From Thiohalocapsa halophila (GTDB taxonomy: Bacteria; Pseudomonadota; Gammaproteobacteria; Chromatiales; Chromatiaceae): a stretch of DNA of 41,937 nucleotides. The DNA lies in NCBI RefSeq assembly GCF_016583825.1, contig NZ_NRRV01000052.1, positions 1 to 41,937 on the forward strand, read 5' to 3'. The notes under the pieces are model-generated. The model was given only the letters and a program-made list of their open reading frames with translations. It was not told where the DNA came from and did no database searches. The position numbers and the translations under genes were made by a program. Below, piece after piece: positions 14,836-22,674 of this stretch; positions within the stretch are counted from its first letter, which is position 1, and every line of letters starts with the position of its first letter.

Positions 14836-15505
14836 CGCTCAAGGTAATCGTCTGGGAAGGTCCAGATCGGGCTGCCCGGGGCACGCGTGAGTCCGCGCTC
14901 CTCAGGGGCCAGGTCGTAGCGCAGGCTCAGGACCACATCACTGCTGACCCAGGGGCTTTCGCGCAGGTAGCCGCTGCCGCTGACCGCGCCTCCCGCGTTG
15001 CTGACATCGATGACGCGAAGCCTCGGGTGGCTGCGTAGAAAACGACTTGCCTGCTCCGTGGCAATCTCGCCGATCAGCGCCTCGCCGGCGCGCTGCCGGC
15101 CGAACACCAGCTTGGACAAGCTCAGCGCGGAATCCGCGGAGGATTAGTAGCGCGTCAGGGCCTTGGGCACGCGCAACGCCCCGTCGAGCACATAGCCGCC
15201 GAGAATGCCGCGGTCGATGTCGCTGCCGACCAGGACCGGATTTTCGTAGTCCACCTTGTAGCCGTGCACGTATATGTAGACGTCCTTGCTGGCAGAGGCA
15301 TCCAGGCGGGCATCGAGCGCGGCGGTGAAGCGCTCGCCAGGCACGGGAGAGCGCTCGACCCCGCCGGCGAACGGCAGCACGCTGCGCTCGAGGATGCCGT
15401 ATTCATCGACGTTGCCGACCCGCAACGGGTAGCGGTCGCTGCGATCCTTGAGCAGGGAGATGCGGCGCAACTCTGCCCAGGTCAGGGGTTGGTCGCCTGC
15501 CGGCT
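14836..15505 (-). pseudogene. DUF900-type alpha/beta hydrolase remnant
   Basis: Minus-strand pieces in one frame give LTWAELRRISLLKDRSDRYP, GNVDEYGILERSVLPF and DVYIYVHGYKVDYENPVLV. After an in-frame TAA (15144-15146) they continue with SADSALSLSKLVFGRQRAGE, RVIDVSNAGGAVSGSGYLRE and SPWVSSDVVLSLRYDLAPEE. VHGY with the following N and the C-terminal SPWVSSDV are typical of DUF900 esterase-like proteins. The N-terminus and the central region that should hold the nucleophile Ser are missing, so the gene has a deletion, a stop and a lost 5' end. It follows directly on the mscK remnant. Confidence 0.65.
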
Positions 15506-16335
15506 CGATGCAGGTCCCGCTGCGGGAAGGCGATGCTGATGCCCGCGTCGGCGAAGGCCTGGTTGATGGCCCGATTCAGCGCCGAGATGGTGCCGACGCG
15601 CGCATCGACGGAGTCGACGAAGGCGCGCAGTGTCAGGGTCAGCGCGTTGTCGCCGAAGGTGTCGAAGGTCACCACCGGCGGCGGCTCGTCGAGGACATGC
15701 TCGTTCGCGTGTGCGATGCGCGTCATGATCGCCGACGCCGGTTCCACATCGCTGCCGTAGGCGACACCCACCACCAGCACGATGCGAGTGACGGGATCCG
15801 ACAGCTGGTCAAGGTCGTGACCGCGTAACGGTCCGCGGCAGACAGTGCATAGCGCTGCAGCAGGATGATCTCCAACAGCGCCGGCAGCCGCCTTAGCAGC
15901 ACCCAGGTGCCGACGGTGAAGAGCAGGGCGAGGCCCAGATGCAGCAAGGTAACGGGCCGTTGCTGCTCTTCGCCGTCCATTGAACCTAGAAACGGTAGTT
16001 GAACGGCCCCCAGGGTGCGTCCCGCGGGGCGTCCAGCAAGGCACAACGAGGGTCCACGTCAAACGCCGGGTCGCGGTGCACAGCAGCCTGAGGTTCGGCT
16101 CCGGCCAGCGGAAGTGCGCGGCCGCAAGCCCTTTCGGCCGGCAGATGGCAGACAGCAGAGCCAGGGTCAGCAGGAGTGCGGCAACGCGGAGCAATTCGAC
16201 GCCGACGGCCAGCCCCAGATCGGTCCCCGGAGACGCGTGCAGCAGCAGCCAGCCCGATGCGGCGAGCAGCAGCGGCAGCGGTAACGCCAGGATCAGCGTC
16301 AAGCCGAGCGTGCGCAGCGTGAGACTAAAGTGGTC
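15505..16335 (-). pseudogene. MscK/KefA-type mechanosensitive channel remnant
   Basis: Three separated pieces in different minus-strand frames match the order of an MscK-type channel. First come transmembrane segments (LRTLGLTLILALPLPLLLAA and HFRWPEPNLRLL, about 16040-16335). Next are a membrane segment and loop (LLRRLPALLEIILLQRYALS, DRYAVTTL, about 15800-15940). Last is the MscS C-terminal region (LSDPVTRIVLVVGVAYGSDV, FDTFGDNALTLTLRAFVDSV, DAGISIAFPQRDLH, about 15510-15830). The pore-lining helix and upper beta domain are deleted. The IS element abuts its 5' side. Confidence 0.65.
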
Positions 16336-16342
16336 TGTGGTG

Positions 16343-16364
16343 AATGGCGCTAACTTAAGCGGAA
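16343..16364 (+). repeat. Left terminal inverted repeat of the IS
   Basis: The 22 bases starting AATGGCGCTAAC are the exact reverse complement of 17048-17069. Confidence 0.85.
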
Positions 16365-16403
16365 AGCTCACTGATTCATGCACTTGGCGGCCAGCTTGCC
16401 GAC

Positions 16404-17013
16404 TCAGCGCTGCTTCTTCGGATGGCCGTTGAGCCGCACCTCCTCACGCGCCTCGGCCCGTGGCTTGGTCAGCAAGGGGAACGACTTGGGCCGGCGCTTG
16501 CGCTGACGGGGCTCGATTCGCCCCGGTCTGAGGCCAACCCGCGGCTCGGCGATGAGCAGCAGCAACCCGTGGATGACCACGCCGTCATGGCTGGCACCGC
16601 CGCGCGCAGCGCCTAAGGTGCTGATCATGGTCTGCGGCAACCGTGCGCGAGCCCTGCAGTAGCCCGCCCTGTTGCTGCTGCACGCCGCCAGCCCCCCGAT
16701 CAAGCGCTTGACCCTGGCATCATTGACCACCGCTCGACAACTGCCGTCGGGTGAGAGTGCCTGCGCCATGAACATCGACAGCGTCTCGGTCGGCGGCCTC
16801 TCTTGAGATCAGGGGTCGCTCGCGGTGCTCAGGCAGCAGCGCCTCCACGTCATCGAGCAGCTCCGGGCCGGTGAGCAGGTTGAAGAACCCATAGGCGTCG
16901 GCGTTGTCGATCCGGCTCTGTACACGACGTTGTCGCGCGGCAGCAGCGGGAGTAGCCTGCATGGTGGGTCGCCTCCGGGATGGGGTGGGTTTGGTAACTC
17001 CACCGTACACCAT
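16404..17013 (-). pseudogene. Transposase relic (IS4-like DDE), frameshifted and internally deleted
   Basis: The upstream frame encodes RIDNADAYGFFNLLTGPELL and DDVEALLPEHRER. After a frame change near 16790, a second frame continues with FMAQALSPDGSCRAVVNDAR and AYCRARARLPQTMISTLG-like sequence typical of the transposase N-terminus. It then jumps to a C-terminal type segment (LLLLIAEPRVGLRPGRIEPR, QRKRRPKSFPLLTKPRAEA). The central DDE catalytic core is missing. The gene lies within the 727-bp IS derivative. Confidence 0.65.
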
Positions 17014-17047
17014 CCCGCCCGGCCTATCTCCCTGACTTTTGAGACGA

Positions 17048-17069
17048 TTCCGCTTAAGTTAGCGCCATT
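17048..17069 (-). repeat. Right terminal inverted repeat of the IS
   Basis: This is the exact reverse complement of the left terminal repeat; it ends at a CATT close to the transposase relic of another family. Confidence 0.85.
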
Positions 17070-17071
17070 CG

Positions 17072-17884
17072 AGCCTGGCCCCTTTTCCCCCGCCATCGCC
17101 GAGCAGGTGCGCGTGCGGGTGCTGCGGTGGTTCGCCCGCAGCGGGCTGATCGAGCGTGATGACGTCCGCGAGATGCGAGCCCTCAGAGCCCCACCCAGCC
17201 CAACAGCGGCTTCTTGCTGGATGCCGCGGTGCGCGTGGGCGCGCACGATCGCGCCGGGCTGGAGCGGCTGCTGCGCTACTGTGCTCGGCCCCCGTTCGCG
17301 CTCGAGCGTCTGGAGCGGCTCGATGCCGAACGCGTCGTCTACCGATTACCGAAGCCGCAGCGTGACGGCACCACGGCGCTGACGCTCACGCCACTGGAGC
17401 TGATCGACCATCTCGCGGCACTCATCCCCCCGCCCAGGCGGCATCGCCATCGCTACCACGGCGTGCTCGCCCCCAACTCGCCCCGGCGGGCGGCGGCCGT
17501 CGTCTTGGGGCGTGACCTGACCGACGACCCGAGCGCCTCCGCCGAGCTCGCTGCACCCGGTCGCGCACCGGCCCCGAACGCTCGCTCCCCGGCGCGCTAT
17601 CCTTGGGTGATGCTGCCCTAATGGGATCAAGCTCCGGCTGTTCGAGTCCCTGCCCCTGGTCTGTCCCAACTGCGGGGCGGACATGCGCATCATCGCGCAA
17701 CGTCGCCGAGGCCGTCCTAGTGCAGCGCATCCTTGCCCATATGGGCGAGCCCACCGAGCCACCGCCGATCGCCTCCGCCCGCGGACCGCCCGGCTGGGAC
17801 GATGCGCCCGAGCCGGCGCCGGACTGGGACCTCCTCCAACAGCCCGAGTCCGACTTCGAGTTTGATCAGCGCATTGCGTGGTAG
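17072..17884 (+). pseudogene. IS91-family (Y2) transposase relic, C-terminal part
   Basis: Fragments in three plus-strand frames are collinear with the C-terminal half of IS801/IS1294-like transposases. They are EQVRVRVLRWFARSGLIERD (about 17097), AAVRVGAHDRAGLERLLRYC with ARPPFALERLERL and YHGVLAP (about 17215-17480), LRLFESLPLVCPNCGADMRI (zinc-binding Cys pair, about 17632), and the ending EPAPDWDLLQQPESDFEFDQ with RIAW (to 17884). The catalytic HUH and Tyr region is missing and at least two frameshifts or deletions separate the pieces. Downstream to 18145 no gene is seen. Confidence 0.7.
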
Positions 17885-18145
17885 CCGCCGTCTCTCGCAG
17901 GTGACGGCGCAGCCCCACTCGTCTCCCGGCGGCGCACGGCCCCGCAGATGCACGCCCCAGCACCCCACAACGCGCGCGCCTGCACCGCCCCCGACACCCG
18001 TCGGCCCCGCTGTTCGGTGTTGACCACACATCCCGCCCCGCTATCGTCCTCTCCCAAACCAACCTGGTCACTCAGGGTGGCTTGGATTTCCTATCCGTCA
18101 CGCGAGCCGCCGCTGGTCGAGGACGAGACCCCCCGAGCCCCGCTC

Positions 18146-18202
18146 ATGATCCTGCTCGACACCAACGTGCTGTCGGAGCTGATGCGCACGCACCCGAGGC
18201 GA
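18146..18202 (+). pseudogene. N-terminal scrap of a PIN toxin (FitB/VapC type)
   Basis: The frame MILLDTNVLSELMRTHPRR carries the first active-site Asp and the exact opening of FitB-like PIN toxins. Homology stops within about 19 residues, and the sequence then runs into the 3' end of the symporter gene. No antitoxin is recognisable upstream. It marks the right edge of the degraded island. Confidence 0.55.
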
Positions 18203-19402
18203 TCACTGCGCACGCGCACCCTGCGAGTGCTCGTTGCGCGCATCTACGACCGCTGCGACGATCAAGTCGCCCCAAACGTTCAAGGCGGTGATGGGGTAAT
18301 CGAAGAAGCGGTCCACCACCAGGTATAGCGCCAGGTACGTCTGCGGCAGCCCCAGCAGGTCGAGCATAAAGGCCATCATGGCGATGCCGCCGCCGGGGAT
18401 GCCGGCAGTGCCGGCGCTGGAGGCCATGGTGAGCAGCACGATGAACAGGGCCTGCGCGAGGCTGACCTCGGCGCCGGCGAGCTGGGCGATGAAGATGAGC
18501 AGGATGGACTGGTACAGCGCCGAGCCGTCCATGTTCAGCGTCGCCCCGAGCGGCAGGGTGAAGCTGGTGGTGTCGGGGCTGACGCCGGCGTTTGCTTCCA
18601 GTACGCGCTTGGACACGGGGTAGGTGGCCGCGCTGGACGCGGTGGCCAGCGCCGTCGCCGGCGCCGCGCGCACCTGCGAGAGAAAGGCCAGGGGCGCCCG
18701 GCGGCTGCCGAGCCACAACAGCGTCGGCAGGAACAGCCCGGCATGGACCAGCGCCGCCAAGGCCACGGCCCAGACGAAGGGCCGCAGCTCCAGCACCGCC
18801 CGCCACTCCATGTCCGCGAGGCTCGCGTAGACCAGGGCCGCGATGCCCACGGGCGCCGCCAGCAGCAACAACGACAGCATCCGCATCAACAGCGCATTCG
18901 CCGCCTCGGCGCCGTCCTGGAGCGTCCCGCGCTGGGACGCCGACAGCCCGCGGGCCGCGAGCGCCGCGAAGATGGCGATGACCACGATGTGCAGGATGTT
19001 GCCGTCCGCCAGGGACGCGAACAGATTCTCTGGCACGAAGTTGGCCACCAGCGCCTCGCTGCTGAAGGCTGCGTCCTGGGGGCTCACCTGCGCCAGCGCA
19101 AGCAGCCCGGGCGCGACGCCGCGGGAGAAGGCCCAGCCGAGCAGGGTGCCGACGCCGGCCGCGGCGGCCGATGTCAGCAGGTAGAAGCCGAGCGTGCGGC
19201 TGCCCAGGCGCTTCAGGTCCGCGCCGCCCGCCAGTGCCGCATAGATGGACACCAGGATCAGCGGCAGGATCAAGACTTTCAGCAGAGACAGAAAGATCTT
19301 GCCGAGCCAGGCAACATAGGGCGCCCCCGCCGGCAACAACAGGGCCGCGAGCACGCCGAGCACCAGCGCGGTCGGGGTCGAGTAGAGGGCTTTACCGATC
19401 AT
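18203..19402 (-). CDS. Dicarboxylate/amino acid:cation symporter (DAACS/SDF family)
   Basis: The 399-residue membrane protein has eight or more hydrophobic segments and the two re-entrant hairpin signatures of the family. The serine-rich motif is ATASSAATYPVS and the second hairpin is TMASSAGTAGIPGGG. Between them lies the NMDGS form of the NMDGT motif (ATLNMDGSALY). Such proteins import glutamate, aspartate or C4-dicarboxylates with Na+ or H+. It lies 56 bases downstream of the lipoprotein gene and is probably in one operon with it and the Mur ligase. Confidence 0.88.
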   Translation of the reverse strand: MIGKALYSTPTALVLGVLAALLLPAGAPYVAWLGKIFLSLLKVLILPLILVSIYAALAGGADLKRLGSRTLGFYLLTSAAAAGVGTLLGWAFSRGVAPGLLALAQVSPQDAAFSSEALVANFVPENLFASLADGNILHIVVIAIFAALAARGLSASQRGTLQDGAEAANALLMRMLSLLLLAAPVGIAALVYASLADMEWRAVLELRPFVWAVALAALVHAGLFLPTLLWLGSRRAPLAFLSQVRAAPATALATASSAATYPVSKRVLEANAGVSPDTTSFTLPLGATLNMDGSALYQSILLIFIAQLAGAEVSLAQALFIVLLTMASSAGTAGIPGGGIAMMAFMLDLLGLPQTYLALYLVVDRFFDYPITALNVWGDLIVAAVVDARNEHSQGARAQ

Positions 19403-19458
19403 GGCCTGCCACCGGGACTGTCGGGCTGCATGTGTCCATTGCTTCCGTCGGCGCGGCG

Positions 19459-20433
19459 TCAGTCGAGAAACGGATTGCCGCCTGCGCGGCTGCGCAACGG
19501 GCGGATGCCGAGCACCGACATGAGTCGGTCGACCATCTCCACCTGTGTGGCGCGGGCGCCCTGCTGGGCCTCGAGGTTGTAGTACTCACCGAGGCCGTGG
19601 CGGGCGACATAGTCGGACAGCGAGCAGTCGAAGCTCTGGCCTGTCACCTGTTTGTGCATGACGTTGAGTCCGGCGGCGTTGAGGGCGCCGATGCGCCGGC
19701 GCATGGCCGGGTCGGCGTAGGCCGAACGGCGGCCGACGACGAAGATCAGATTGTCCTCGTCGCGCAGCCCCGGCCTGCCGCGGCCGGCGGCCCCCGGCCA
19801 CTGCGTGAGGCCGGGAGCCGGGCGGAGCATCGAGATGTTGCCATAGCCGCCGTTGCCGGCATGCCCGTCGCCGTTGTTGTGCAGCGCGAGGATGGGCCCG
19901 CGGCGGCCGCGGTAGTGATCGAGGACCGCTCGGGTGTAGTGCGGTGCCGGCCGTCGCTGGGCGACGCAGAGCCGCGACTCGCCGCGGCTGGTGGAGAAAT
20001 TGCGGTTCGGGTCCTGCCCGCGATAGGTGCGCCGGCCCCCGCTGTCCACCGCCAGCAGGCCGCCGCCGTAGGTGAGCACTGCGTGCACACCGGCGGCGAA
20101 GGCGGCGTCCTCGTCGTCGTGGGGCAGCACCCAGAAGGGGCCGTCCGGAGTCCGGGTGTGCTCCAGGATGTGAAAGGTCCACTGGAAACCGCCCTCGTTT
20201 ACCTGCTGGCGGCGGTAGCACACGGGTGTGCCGCGCAAGGCCCCGAGATGACGGCGGACGTCCGCCGAACGCGCCTCGGCCGGGTCCATGCAGGCGCTGA
20301 TGCTGCTGCCGGCGAGACGGTCGCCGCCGGCGCATCCGGCGAGGAGCACGCAGCACAGCAAGCCCGCGGCGACGGCGGGGTGCAACCGCGGGCGCGTGTG
20401 CAAAAGCAGCCGGGCGCTCAACCGCGCGCCCAT
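19459..20433 (-). CDS. Lipoprotein with M14-like metallopeptidase motifs
   Basis: The 324-residue protein has a lipoprotein signal (LLAGC, lipidated Cys at about residue 34). A candidate zinc-binding HxxE is seen in VLPHDDEDAAF (His105, Glu108) and a later His in ILALHNNGDG (His185). Between them is GQDPNRNF, whose NRNF resembles the substrate-binding Asn-Arg of M14 peptidases. A further conserved-looking stretch is QSFDCSLSDYVARHGLGEYY. I infer a periplasmic M14-like peptidase or amidase acting on wall peptides; this is not proven by sequence. Its start overlaps the Mur ligase stop by 16 bases, a strong sign of functional coupling. Confidence 0.65.
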   Translation of the reverse strand: MGARLSARLLLHTRPRLHPAVAAGLLCCVLLAGCAGGDRLAGSSISACMDPAEARSADVRRHLGALRGTPVCYRRQQVNEGGFQWTFHILEHTRTPDGPFWVLPHDDEDAAFAAGVHAVLTYGGGLLAVDSGGRRTYRGQDPNRNFSTSRGESRLCVAQRRPAPHYTRAVLDHYRGRRGPILALHNNGDGHAGNGGYGNISMLRPAPGLTQWPGAAGRGRPGLRDEDNLIFVVGRRSAYADPAMRRRIGALNAAGLNVMHKQVTGQSFDCSLSDYVARHGLGEYYNLEAQQGARATQVEMVDRLMSVLGIRPLRSRAGGNPFLD

Positions 20434-21908
20434 CCGAGCCGCGCGAAGTTCCGCGCCACCTCGTCCTGGTCGCTGAAATAGGTCTTGGTGCCGTGCCGGT
20501 CGATGCTGCGCTCGTGGCCCTTGCCGGCGATGAGCGCCACCTGGGGCTCGTGCGCCGGTGCCGCGTCCAGGCGGTCGAACAGATGACGGATGGCTTCGGC
20601 GCGATCCAGCACCACGTCCGGCGCCGCGGCGCAGCCGCCCATGCCCTCCAGCGTCTCGTCGATGATGCGCCGGGGGTCTTCGAAGCGGGGATTGTCCGAG
20701 GTGACGATGGCGTGGTCCGCGTGCCGGCAGACGGCGGCGCCCATGAGCGGGCGCTTGCCCCGGTCACGGTCACCGCCGCAGCCGAAGAGCGTGGTCACCC
20801 TTGCCCGGGCGAAGGCGTGGCGAATGGCGGTGAGCACGTTCTCCAGCGCATCCGGCGTGTGCGCGAAGTCCACCACCAGGGTGCGGTTGCCGCAGACGAA
20901 GGTCTCGAAGCGACCGTCCACCCCCTGCAGGGCACGCCAGGGGGCCGCCGGCAGCTGCCTGCCCGTGGGCGCCAGGATGCGTGCCGCCAGCGCCAGCGCC
21001 AGCGCGTAGTTGGCGCGGTTGTAGCCGAGCGCCAGGAAGGCGCGCTCGCCGAGCATCCCGGCATCGGCCGCCGCGGGTGTGAGGAGCTCGACGGGCGCTC
21101 CCGGCCGTTCCTGCCGCAGCCGCTCGGCCACCGCGGCGCTGGTGGTCAGCAGCGGCAAGCCCGCCGGCAGGTGGTCGACGATGCCCGCCTTGGCCGCGAA
21201 GTAGCCGTCCTCGGTGCCGTGGTAGTCCAGGTGGTCCACCGTGAAATTGGTCCAGCCGGCCGCATCGAATCGCAGCCCGGCGAGGCGTCCCTGGTGCAGC
21301 GCATGGCTGGAGGCCTCGGTGACGAGCACGTCGGCGCACTCCTGGTAGGCCGCCAGCAGCCGGCGCAGCTCCACCAGCGGCGGCGACGTGAAGCCGGTGA
21401 CGCCCTGGTCGACGCCGTTCAGCGCGAGCCCGAGGGTGCCGACCGACAGCACCCGCTCGCCGGCGGCGCCGAGCAGCGCCTCCAGGTACTTGACCGTCGT
21501 GGTCTTGCCGTTGGTGCCGGTGACCGCGGCGATGCGCCAGTGGCCGGCCGGCAGCGGATAGAAGGCATCGCACAGCCGCGCGAGCGTATCCCCGTAGGCA
21601 CCGGGGCGGGTGACGAAGATGCCCTTGTGCCGCAGCGCCTCGAAGCAGTCCATGCGCCGGTTGGTCACCAGCACCGCGAAGGGGCTGGCGGCGAGGTAGC
21701 GCCGGTAGAGCTCGGCATCGGACGGCCCGCCGTCATGGCACTGAAAGCACAGCACCGATCCCGGCATACAGGCATCCGAGCGCCACTGGATGTCCGACAG
21801 CGCGTCAAGATCCAGCCCCGCCGGCACGCGGTGCCAGGCGAAGTCGATGCGGGCAAAGGCCTCGGCCGGGGATGACAGCGGGCCGGGCGTGGGCGGGCAG
21901 GGCGGCAA
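20418..21908 (-). CDS. MurE-like Mur ligase family protein
   Basis: The 496-residue protein has the ATP-binding P-loop GTNGKTTT (residues 131-138), TEASSHALHQGRLAGL, NFTVDHLDYHGT, DFAHTPDALENVL, GCGGDRDRGKRPLMG and TSDNPRFEDP. The last resembles the DNPR meso-diaminopimelate motif of MurE. The N-terminal domain (1-125) is MurE-like but diverged and Cys-containing (CFQCHDGG). It would add an amino acid to a UDP-MurNAc-peptide or a related peptide using ATP. It stands outside a dcw cluster, next to an M14-like lipoprotein and an amino-acid symporter. It may therefore be a specialised paralogue, though I cannot exclude that it is the sole MurE. Confidence 0.85.
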   Translation of the reverse strand: MPPCPPTPGPLSSPAEAFARIDFAWHRVPAGLDLDALSDIQWRSDACMPGSVLCFQCHDGGPSDAELYRRYLAASPFAVLVTNRRMDCFEALRHKGIFVTRPGAYGDTLARLCDAFYPLPAGHWRIAAVTGTNGKTTTVKYLEALLGAAGERVLSVGTLGLALNGVDQGVTGFTSPPLVELRRLLAAYQECADVLVTEASSHALHQGRLAGLRFDAAGWTNFTVDHLDYHGTEDGYFAAKAGIVDHLPAGLPLLTTSAAVAERLRQERPGAPVELLTPAAADAGMLGERAFLALGYNRANYALALALAARILAPTGRQLPAAPWRALQGVDGRFETFVCGNRTLVVDFAHTPDALENVLTAIRHAFARARVTTLFGCGGDRDRGKRPLMGAAVCRHADHAIVTSDNPRFEDPRRIIDETLEGMGGCAAAPDVVLDRAEAIRHLFDRLDAAPAHEPQVALIAGKGHERSIDRHGTKTYFSDQDEVARNFARLGWARG

Positions 21909-22207
21909 GCGGTTGCTCTCGTAACGGTCTTGGTACGGGACCTCGTGCCCGCGGGTGCGAGCGTCAGCCGCTTGCGCGCCGCGCTGTGGGCGCGAGTGGG
22001 GCGGCTCAGGCTGAGCGTGCCTGTTGGCTCCGGCCCGCGCTCAAGTGCCGCGGGCGGCTCGGCGTCGCGCTGCTGGAGTTGGACCCTGCGGGGGCATCGT
22101 CCCTGAATGCCCGGGCTCCAGCGCCCGCTCAGGCGCATCTACACAGCTGGAAGCCGCCGCGCGACGCGCTCAGTGCGGGCTGGGAGCGATGCGCAGATCC
22201 GTGCTCG
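21909..22207. other. Gap of 299 bases, no gene seen
   Basis: Small frames exist but none has a ribosome-binding site or recognisable content. It probably holds the promoter of the Mur ligase operon. Confidence 0.35.
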
Positions 22208-22495
22208 TCACTTGAACCGCGACATCGCGCTTGCGAAGGCGTTGGAGAAGCTGTCCCAGGCCTTGTCGAAGCCCGCCTTCATGTCCTCCCAGGCCTCGTC
22301 GCTGGCGTTGCGGAGCTCTTTCAGCTTCGCCTCGGCCTCATCCCGCTGGGCGCGCATCTCGTCGAGCTGTTTCTGATACTGGATCTTCGCGTCGGCCTCG
22401 GCTTGGTCGACCTTGGCCTTCATTTTCTCGATCTCGGCGTTCCACTCGTCGATGTTCGCCTTTGCCTTCTCGATGTAGTGGTTTCTCTCTGACAT
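22208..22495 (-). CDS. sll1863-type coiled-coil protein
   Basis: The 95-residue protein is almost wholly helical and highly charged: MSERNHYIEKAKANIDEWNA, then repeating Lys/Glu/Ala heptads (EIEKMKAKVDQAEADAKIQY), KLKELRNASDEAWEDMKAGF and an end in SAMSRFK. This matches the sll1863-family stress-response coiled-coil proteins. No membrane segment or signal peptide is present. A GAGGAG ribosome-binding site lies nine bases upstream. Function is unknown beyond the family name. Confidence 0.7.
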   Translation of the reverse strand: MSERNHYIEKAKANIDEWNAEIEKMKAKVDQAEADAKIQYQKQLDEMRAQRDEAEAKLKELRNASDEAWEDMKAGFDKAWDSFSNAFASAMSRFK

Positions 22496-22674
22496 CTGGC
22501 TGATCTCCTCGGTTGGAAGGAACACGCAAACACGCCGGTCGTTTTGTACGCCGATCTCCAATGCATGACAAGCCAGGTGGATCCCACAGCGAAGGGCGTC
22601 CGTCCGGCTAGACCGCTGGCGCGACCGGTAGGGTGGACGAGCGACAGCGAAGTCCACCGAGGGGCCTGATCGCG

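Larger units (their letters stand above)
16343..17069. mobile_element. 727-bp deletion derivative of an IS4-like element
   Basis: The element is bounded by perfect 22-base terminal inverted repeats (16343-16364 and 17048-17069, core GGCGCTAACTTAAGCGG). Inside is a minus-strand transposase relic lacking its middle. The size is far below a full element (about 1.2-1.6 kb), so it can only move in trans. No target-site duplication is visible at the flanks. The left neighbour is the mscK relic and the right neighbour an IS91-type transposase relic. Family placement is by transposase ends. Confidence 0.75.
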
